Part shown: piece after piece, positions 59,171 to 64,000 of the stretch | Numbering within the stretch: the first letter of the stretch is position 1 | Layout: every line of letters begins with the position of its first letter | NCBI RefSeq assembly: GCF_016889765.1 | Contig: NZ_CP069533.1 | Span: 1,612,001 to 1,676,000, forward strand | Direction of reading: 5' to 3' | Source: Corynebacterium minutissimum | GTDB lineage: Bacteria; Actinomycetota; Actinomycetes; Mycobacteriales; Mycobacteriaceae | Length of the DNA stretch: 64,000 nucleotides | Translations under genes and position numbers: made by a program | The notes under the pieces: generated by a model | What the model was told of the DNA's origin: nothing | Seen by the model: the letters and a program-made list of their open reading frames with translations, nothing else | Databases searched by the model: none

Positions 59171-60580
59171 ATGAGTGAGGTAAGTGCTGCGGGGGCCACG
59201 AAGGTTACGGCCCGCGGCTACGGCTGGACCCATGCGGGCCGCGCCGCGGCAGCCCTAGCGGATATTGACTTTGTCATTGAACCGGGGGAGAAGGTGCTGC
59301 TGTGCGGCGATTCCGGTTCGGGCAAATCCACGCTGTTGGCTGCCATTGCTGGCGTGCTCGGTGGAGATGATGAAGGAACTCGTGTGGGGGAGATTCTTCT
59401 CGAGGGTGCTGAAGGAAATGTTGAGCAGCCCGGCCGTACCATCCCGGTGGGTTTGGTGCTCCAGGACCCGGATTCCCAGGTGATTGCTGCACGCGTGGGC
59501 GATGACGTGGCTTTTGGCTGCGAGAATCTGGCTTACCCCCGCGAGGAGATCTGGCAGCGCGTGACCGCCGCGCTCGAGATTGTGGGGCCTTATGTTGACC
59601 TCGACTTTCCTACCGAACGGCTCTCCGGCGGGCAGAAGCAGCGCCTGGCCTTGGCGGGTGTGATTGCGATGGGCGCGGGCGTCGTTCTGCTCGACGAGCC
59701 CACGGCGAACCTGGACCCGGAAGGTGCGCGCGATGTCATCGAAGCCGTTTCCACCATGGTGGAGCGCACCGGAGCTACCCTCATCGTGGTCGAGCACCAG
59801 CACGCCGCGTGGAAAGGCGTGCTGGACCGAGCTATTGAGCTCAAGGACGGGCGCATCGTGGCGGATGGGCCGCTTGACAGCGTCGTGGCGAACCGCGCAG
59901 TTACTGATTTGCCGAACGCGAGGGGCGTCGCCAAGCACAGCGAACCCGCCCTGTGGAGCACCGATCTGGTCACGCGCTTCGGCCCGCCGCGCAGTTTTGA
60001 GCTGCCGCGCGGTGCGTCAACGGTGATCACGGGGCCGAATGGTGCGGGTAAGACCACGTGGATGATGACCGTGGCTGGGCTCCTTCCTGCGGAGTCGGGT
60101 GAGATTGGGGTCGCGGACTTCGTGCGGCGTGGTCTGAAGGGCTCACCCTTGGAGTGGAAGTCTAGGGAGCTCGCTGACCGCATCGGTTTCGTCTTCCAGA
60201 ACCCCGAGCACCAGTTCGTCGCCCGCACGGTGGCTGAGGAGCTGCGCGTGGGACCGAAAGTTATGCGTCGTGAAGTCCCCGAGGCGCACATTGCCGAGCT
60301 GGTCGAGTCCCTCCGCTTGGGGCACCTCCTCAACGCCAACCCGTTCACGTTGTCGGGAGGGGAGAAGCGCCGTCTGTCCGTAGCTACGGCACTGGTGAGT
60401 GCGCCGGAGGTGCTGCTGCTCGACGAACCCACCTTCGGCCAAGATCCCCACACCTTCAGCGAGCTGGTGTGGCTGCTGCGCCGCATGGCCGATGAGGGAA
60501 CGACGATTGCCTCCGTGACGCATGACCCGCTCTTTATTTCCGCCCTCGGCGATCACCGTGTGGAGGTGACCCGTGGCTAA
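59171..60580 (+). CDS. ykoD: ECF transporter double ATPase, YkoD type
   Basis: 469 residues made of two fused ABC ATPase domains. Walker A 'GDSGSGKST' (about 47-55) and 'GPNGAGKTT' (about 290); signatures 'LSGGQKQRLALA' and 'LSGGEKRRLSVA'; Walker B 'VVLLDEPTANLDP' and 'VLLLDEPTFGQDP'. It energises the ECF transporter. It starts 55 bp after ykoE, a gap that contains two copies of GCGGAGTGCTGGTGAGGT (59117-59158). Confidence 0.9.
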   Translation: MSEVSAAGATKVTARGYGWTHAGRAAAALADIDFVIEPGEKVLLCGDSGSGKSTLLAAIAGVLGGDDEGTRVGEILLEGAEGNVEQPGRTIPVGLVLQDPDSQVIAARVGDDVAFGCENLAYPREEIWQRVTAALEIVGPYVDLDFPTERLSGGQKQRLALAGVIAMGAGVVLLDEPTANLDPEGARDVIEAVSTMVERTGATLIVVEHQHAAWKGVLDRAIELKDGRIVADGPLDSVVANRAVTDLPNARGVAKHSEPALWSTDLVTRFGPPRSFELPRGASTVITGPNGAGKTTWMMTVAGLLPAESGEIGVADFVRRGLKGSPLEWKSRELADRIGFVFQNPEHQFVARTVAEELRVGPKVMRREVPEAHIAELVESLRLGHLLNANPFTLSGGEKRRLSVATALVSAPEVLLLDEPTFGQDPHTFSELVWLLRRMADEGTTIASVTHDPLFISALGDHRVEVTRG

Positions 60581-61397
60581 TCTTTCTTCGTCTCGTCCCT
60601 CCTCGGTGAGTACAAAGGGCCCGCCTTCTGCCGGCCTCTTGAGCGGAGTTAATCCGCTGACACGCATCTTCCTCATGTTCGTGTGGGTCACCCCATTGTT
60701 GCTCTCCGTGGACGTGGTTTTCGGGGGAGTGTCACTGGCGCTGACCATGCTCGTTGCCCCGCTGTGTGGGGTGTCGTGGCTGCGCATGCTGAAGGCGGGC
60801 TGGTTCCTTTTCCTTATCGCTCCGATTTCTGGCATTTCCATGCTGCTCTACGGTGCCCCGGGTGGGCGCGAATACTTCACACTGTGGCTCATTACGGTGA
60901 GCGATAACTCGATTGAGCTTGCCATCGCCATTACCCTGCGAGTCTTTGCGGTGGCGCTGCCCATGGTGGTGCTCGCGCGCGCTATCGATCCCACTGAGCT
61001 GGGCGACGCCCTCTCCCAAATCCTCAAGCTGCCGTCCCGCTTCGTCATTGGTGCCGTGGCCGGCGTGCGCATGATGACGCTGTTTAAGTCGGATTGGCAG
61101 TTCCTCGCCATGGCGCGGCGCGCGCGTGGACTGACGGATGAAGGTCGCATCAAGCACCTCATCACCATGTCCTTCGGGTTGCTTGTTCTTGCCCTGCGCC
61201 GCGGCGGCAAGCTTGCCACGGCGATGGAGGCGCGCGGATTCGGCCGTACTCCGCCCGGCGGTGGCCAGCGCACATGGGCCCGCCCTTCGCGTCTTGTGCA
61301 ACGAGACTGGCTGGTGATGGCCGCGGGTGTGATCCTCGCTGCACTTCCGGTGGTAGTTTCGGTGCTAAGTGGTTCGTGGAGGTTCTTCGGTCTCTAA
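60573..61397 (+). CDS. ykoC: ECF transporter transmembrane (T) component, YkoC type
   Basis: 274 residues with about five to six helices, and the EcfT coupling motifs as 'MARRARGLTDEG' and 'LATAMEARGFGRTP' (A-R-G type helices). 'SGVNPLTRIFLMFVWVTPLLLS' is the EcfT start. The GTG start overlaps the ykoD stop by 8 bp. It completes a ykoEDC set. Confidence 0.88.
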   Translation: MANLSSSRPSSVSTKGPPSAGLLSGVNPLTRIFLMFVWVTPLLLSVDVVFGGVSLALTMLVAPLCGVSWLRMLKAGWFLFLIAPISGISMLLYGAPGGREYFTLWLITVSDNSIELAIAITLRVFAVALPMVVLARAIDPTELGDALSQILKLPSRFVIGAVAGVRMMTLFKSDWQFLAMARRARGLTDEGRIKHLITMSFGLLVLALRRGGKLATAMEARGFGRTPPGGGQRTWARPSRLVQRDWLVMAAGVILAALPVVVSVLSGSWRFFGL

Positions 61398-61454
61398 AGC
61401 CTCCACGACACCGAGACTGCACACGCAAACCCAGAAGTGGTGAAAAGAAAACAC

Positions 61455-62033
61455 ATGCAGGAGACACAGGACGTCCAGGACGTTGACTACAACAGCCAGA
61501 TGGAACGGCTCTTGGAGGACGTGGTTAAGCTCTCCGCCTCCCGCAAACGCCCGCTCAAGCCAGTAACCGTACTGATTGACGGTCCCTCAGGCGCCGGCAA
61601 AACGTGGACCTCAGTGGCCTTGGCGGAACGTACAGGCTGGCGCGTGGTTCACCTCGATGAGTTCTACCCCGGCTGGCGTGGGCTGGAGGCCGGTTCCGTC
61701 ATGGTTGCTGAACAGGTTCTGCGGGAGAACAACCCGGGCTACTGGCGCTGGGATTGGGATACCAATGCGCCGAAGGATTGGGCCAGCCTTGACGCGCGCG
61801 ATGACCTCATCGTGGAAGGCGTTGGTTCCGTCACCGCGGAAAATATTGCCGCGGCGAAAGAGCGCGGATCCGTCGTGACTGTCCGCATTGATGGGCCGCG
61901 TGAGCAGCGCCGCAAACGCGCACTGGAGCGCGACCCCGCTTATGAGGAATGGTTCGAAACCTGGGAGAACCAGGAAAAGAATTACTTTGCTGATATCGCG
62001 GTCGAAGCCGACCTCACCTGGGAGTGGACGTAG
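61455..62033 (+). CDS. P-loop NTPase, uridine kinase-like
   Basis: 192 residues. Walker A 'IDGPSGAGKTW' (about residues 42-52), 'VVHLDEFYPGWRGLEAG' and a Walker B-like 'DDLIVEGVGSV' give the (d)NMP/uridine kinase-like fold. 'GPREQRRKRALERDPAYEEWFETWENQEKNYF' is the conserved tail seen in actinobacterial ATP-binding proteins of this kind. The substrate is unknown. ATG 61455 is chosen; GTG 61437 and 61440 are in-frame alternatives. Confidence 0.7.
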   Translation: MQETQDVQDVDYNSQMERLLEDVVKLSASRKRPLKPVTVLIDGPSGAGKTWTSVALAERTGWRVVHLDEFYPGWRGLEAGSVMVAEQVLRENNPGYWRWDWDTNAPKDWASLDARDDLIVEGVGSVTAENIAAAKERGSVVTVRIDGPREQRRKRALERDPAYEEWFETWENQEKNYFADIAVEADLTWEWT

Positions 62034-62154
62034 CCACACAGGGGATTTTGGCAGATCAGGAGGCTGGTGGTAATCTAACCCACGGTTTCATCTTTGTCTG
62101 AGATGAAAAGTCTGATCAGTTTCTCGGCCACTACCGGTCGAGGGAAGTTCTGGA

Positions 62155-62197
62155 CATGCGGAAGGGCCCCGGAGAAGAGCCCCTATTTTTGCATGTT
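62155..62197 (+). promoter_or_regulatory. Possible leader hairpin before rpsL
   Basis: CATGC and GCATG arms flank a GGGC...GCCC stem and a TATTTTT tract, roughly 60 bp before rpsL. It could be an attenuator. Pairing is short, so this is tentative. Confidence 0.3.
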
Positions 62198-62251
62198 TGA
62201 CTCACCTTCCTTGATCAGTTGAAGCCGAAGTCATACAGAAAGACTAGATTT

Positions 62252-62623
62252 ATGCCAACTATTCAGCAGCTGGTCCGCAAGGGCCGCCACAGCAAGAAGG
62301 CCGAGGTCGCTACGGCAGCCCTCAAGGGTTCCCCGCAGCGTCGCGGCGTGTGCACTCGTGTGTACACCACCACCCCGAAGAAGCCGAACTCCGCTCTGCG
62401 TAAGGTTGCTCGTGTTCGTCTGACCTCCGGTATCGAGGTTTCCGCCTACATTCCGGGCGAGGGCCACAACCTGCAGGAGCACTCCATGGTGCTCGTCCGC
62501 GGTGGTCGTGTGAAGGACCTCCCGGGTGTTCGCTACAAGATTATCCGTGGCGCACTGGATACCCAGGGCGTGAAGGACCGTAAGCAGGCTCGTTCCCGCT
62601 ACGGCGCAAAGAAGGGACAGTAA
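62252..62623 (+). CDS. rpsL: 30S ribosomal protein S12
   Basis: 123 residues: 'MPTIQQLVRKGR', 'TTPKKPNSALRKVARVRLTSGIEVSAYIPGEGHNLQEHSMVLVRGGRVKDLPGVRYKIIRG'. Lys43 ('TPKKPNS') and Lys88 ('RVKDLPG') are wild type, so no classical streptomycin-resistance change. ATG 62252 gives the standard N-terminus. First gene of the str operon. Confidence 0.98.
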   Translation: MPTIQQLVRKGRHSKKAEVATAALKGSPQRRGVCTRVYTTTPKKPNSALRKVARVRLTSGIEVSAYIPGEGHNLQEHSMVLVRGGRVKDLPGVRYKIIRGALDTQGVKDRKQARSRYGAKKGQ

Positions 62624-62629
62624 TCAACA

Positions 62630-63097
62630 ATGCGTAAGAATGCTGCACCGAAGCGTCCTGTAGTCAAGGACCCGGTTTACAACTCCGAGCAGGTCACCAT
62701 GCTGGTGAACAAGATCCTCAAGGACGGCAAGAAGTCCACCGCTGAGCGCATCGTGTACGGCGCTCTCGAGGCTTGCCGTGAGAAGACCGGTACCGACCCG
62801 GTCGGCACCCTGGAGAAGGCTCTGGGCAACATCCGCCCGGATCTTGAGGTTCGCTCCCGCCGTGTGGGTGGCGCTACCTACCAGGTCCCGGTTGAGGTTA
62901 AGCCGGCTCGTTCCAACACCCTGGCACTGCGTTGGTTGGTGACCTTCACCCGTCAGCGTCGTGAGAACACCATGATCGAGCGTCTCGCTAACGAGATCCT
63001 GGATGCATCCAACGGCCTGGGTGCTTCCGTCAAGCGTCGTGAGGATACTCACAAGATGGCTGAGGCTAACCGCGCCTTCGCCCACTACCGCTGGTAA
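62630..63097 (+). CDS. rpsG: 30S ribosomal protein S7
   Basis: 155 residues: 'MRKNAAPKRPVVKDPVYNSEQVTMLVNKILKDGKKSTAERIVYGALE', 'RSRRVGGATYQVPVEVKPAR', 'KMAEANRAFAHYRW'. It initiates assembly of the 16S 3' domain. It lies 6 bp after rpsL. Confidence 0.98.
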   Translation: MRKNAAPKRPVVKDPVYNSEQVTMLVNKILKDGKKSTAERIVYGALEACREKTGTDPVGTLEKALGNIRPDLEVRSRRVGGATYQVPVEVKPARSNTLALRWLVTFTRQRRENTMIERLANEILDASNGLGASVKRREDTHKMAEANRAFAHYRW

Positions 63098-63129
63098 TTC
63101 CTGCGGAAAATTGTTGCCGCATGGCTACC

Positions 63130-63253
63130 TGGCCCGAACAACGACATCATCGTTTACCTGCGCTGATAGCGTGAGGGGACGTCCTTGAAGAAAGGACCCC
63201 GCCACGCGCACAGTGCAGAACACAACTTTAATAGCGTTGTTCGGGCCATTTTT
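63130..63253 (+). ncRNA. Candidate structured RNA or terminator between rpsG and fusA
   Basis: Outer perfect 14-bp inverted repeat TGGCCCGAACAACG (63130-63143) with CGTTGTTCGGGCCA (63235-63248), followed by TTTTT. Inside is a second hairpin: GCGTG (63169-63173) with CACGC (63203-63207), GGGG with CCCC, and TCCTT with AAGGA around a GAAG-type loop. It could be a large terminator closing rpsL-rpsG or a regulatory RNA ahead of fusA. Confidence 0.5.
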
Positions 63254-63482
63254 GTGTACTGGGGAGATGTATGCCCTGCGTGCACAGTCAAAAACCTCAT
63301 GCAGTAACATGCACAGCGGGACAGTGGCAGCCCATATGTGAGGTGCCCTGAGTTCCTCACGCTGCCGCGCTAGCCTAGACGTGGCAAAATAGATCAAGAC
63401 CTATCCATGAAGACGTCTTTGTAATGTGAGTCAGTGCCGAGCTGGCTCCGGCGTCGACGACAATTAAGTTGGGGTATAAACC
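63254..63482. other. fusA upstream region
   Basis: About 230 bp without a gene between the structured element and fusA. It probably contains the fusA promoter; no box was confidently assigned. Confidence 0.4.
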
Positions 63483-64000
63483 GTGGCACAACAAGTGCTT
63501 AAGGATCTGAACAAGGTCCGCAACATCGGCATCATGGCTCACATCGATGCCGGTAAGACCACCACGACCGAGCGCATTCTCTTCTACACCGGTATCAACC
63601 GTAAGGTCGGCGAGACCCACGACGGTGCTTCCACCACTGACTGGATGGAGCAGGAGAAAGAACGCGGCATTACCATTACGTCCGCTGCTGTGACCTGTTT
63701 CTGGGATAATAACCAGATCAACATCATTGACACCCCGGGCCACGTGGACTTCACCGTTGAGGTTGAGCGCTCCCTGCGTGTTCTCGATGGCGCCATTGCC
63801 GTCTTCGACGGTAAAGAGGGCGTTGAGCCGCAGTCTGAGCAGGTGTGGCGTCAGGCTGCTAAGTACGACGTGCCCCGTATTTGCTTCATCAACAAGATGG
63901 ACAAGATGGGTGCGGACTTCTACTTCACCGTTGACACCATCATCGAGCGCCTTGGTGCCAAGCCGCTGGTTCTGCAGCTTCCAATCGGCGCAGAGGATGA
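63483..64000 (+). CDS. fusA: Elongation factor G, 5' part
   Basis: The first 172 codons; truncated by the right edge. GTG 63483 starts 'VAQQVLKDLNKVRNIGIMAHIDAGKTTTTERILFYTG'. GTPase motifs G1 'AHIDAGKTT', G2 'RGITITSA', G3 'DTPGHVDF' and G4 'NKMD' are all visible. It translocates tRNA and mRNA on the ribosome. Str operon context. Confidence 0.97.
   Translation, partial: MAQQVLKDLNKVRNIGIMAHIDAGKTTTTERILFYTGINRKVGETHDGASTTDWMEQEKERGITITSAAVTCFWDNNQINIIDTPGHVDFTVEVERSLRVLDGAIAVFDGKEGVEPQSEQVWRQAAKYDVPRICFINKMDKMGADFYFTVDTIIERLGAKPLVLQLPIGAED

Noticed and set aside
1..64000. CRISPR arrays, prophage or integrase genes
   Set aside because: No regular repeat-spacer array, phage structural gene or integrase was seen on either strand. 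The only mobile-element genes found are the IS21 relics.

Overview
The window is a piece of a Corynebacterium (or very close mycolate actinobacterium) chromosome. The reasons are the high-GC coding sequence, the order secE-nusG-rplK-rplA ... rplJ-rplL ... rpoB-rpoC ... rpsL-rpsG-fusA, a TTG-started rpoB and GTG-started rpoC as in mycobacteria, a DtxR-type iron box, a two-domain MntR, the mannosyltransferase MgtA type, a PorA-family DUF3068 protein and a DIP1984-family protein. Species cannot be fixed by eye.

Layout. 1-1453: start of an efflux-type membrane fusion protein and a proline-rich lipoprotein (minus). 1667-7836: hemL, a histidine phosphatase and a complete system II cytochrome c maturation operon (TlpA/CcsX, CcdA, ResB, CcsB), followed by small regulatory and membrane genes. 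8772-29479: a menaquinone region (menA, menE, menB, menC, menD, menG, a MenJ-like reductase and a polyprenyl diphosphate synthase). It is interleaved with a manganese-type ABC transporter plus its MntR, a DcuC-type carrier, a UvrA-like ATPase and a GT4 mannosyltransferase. 29556-30268: tRNA-Tyr, -Thr, -Met and -Trp, leading into secE-nusG and rplK-rplA.

33192-46368 is the accessory part. It holds a translationally coupled three-gene cassette (SbnA-like synthase, FAD/NAD(P)-binding protein, class III PLP decarboxylase), a decayed photolyase, a 3.9-kb IS21-like chimera, and a DtxR-boxed ferric-siderophore uptake locus. The chimera has near-identical inverted ends and a perfect 8-bp target duplication. 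Inside it, the core of istA/istB has been replaced by a TetR-controlled ABC exporter. 46450-64000 returns to core genes: the L10 leader with rplJ-rplL, rpoB-rpoC, a thiamine-type ECF transporter under a TPP riboswitch (ykoEDC), and the str operon, entering fusA at the right edge.

Functionally, haem supply (hemL), cytochrome c maturation and menaquinone synthesis together provision the respiratory chain. Mn, Fe and thiamine acquisition loci each carry a recognisable own control element. At ten genes a -10 box sits 6-8 nt from the start codon, suggesting leaderless mRNAs, and this was used to choose several starts. The strongest candidate for something undescribed is the IS21-derived transporter-carrying unit at 37375-41281. 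The incomplete staphyloferrin-B-like cassette beside it and a structured rpsG-fusA intergenic RNA are next.
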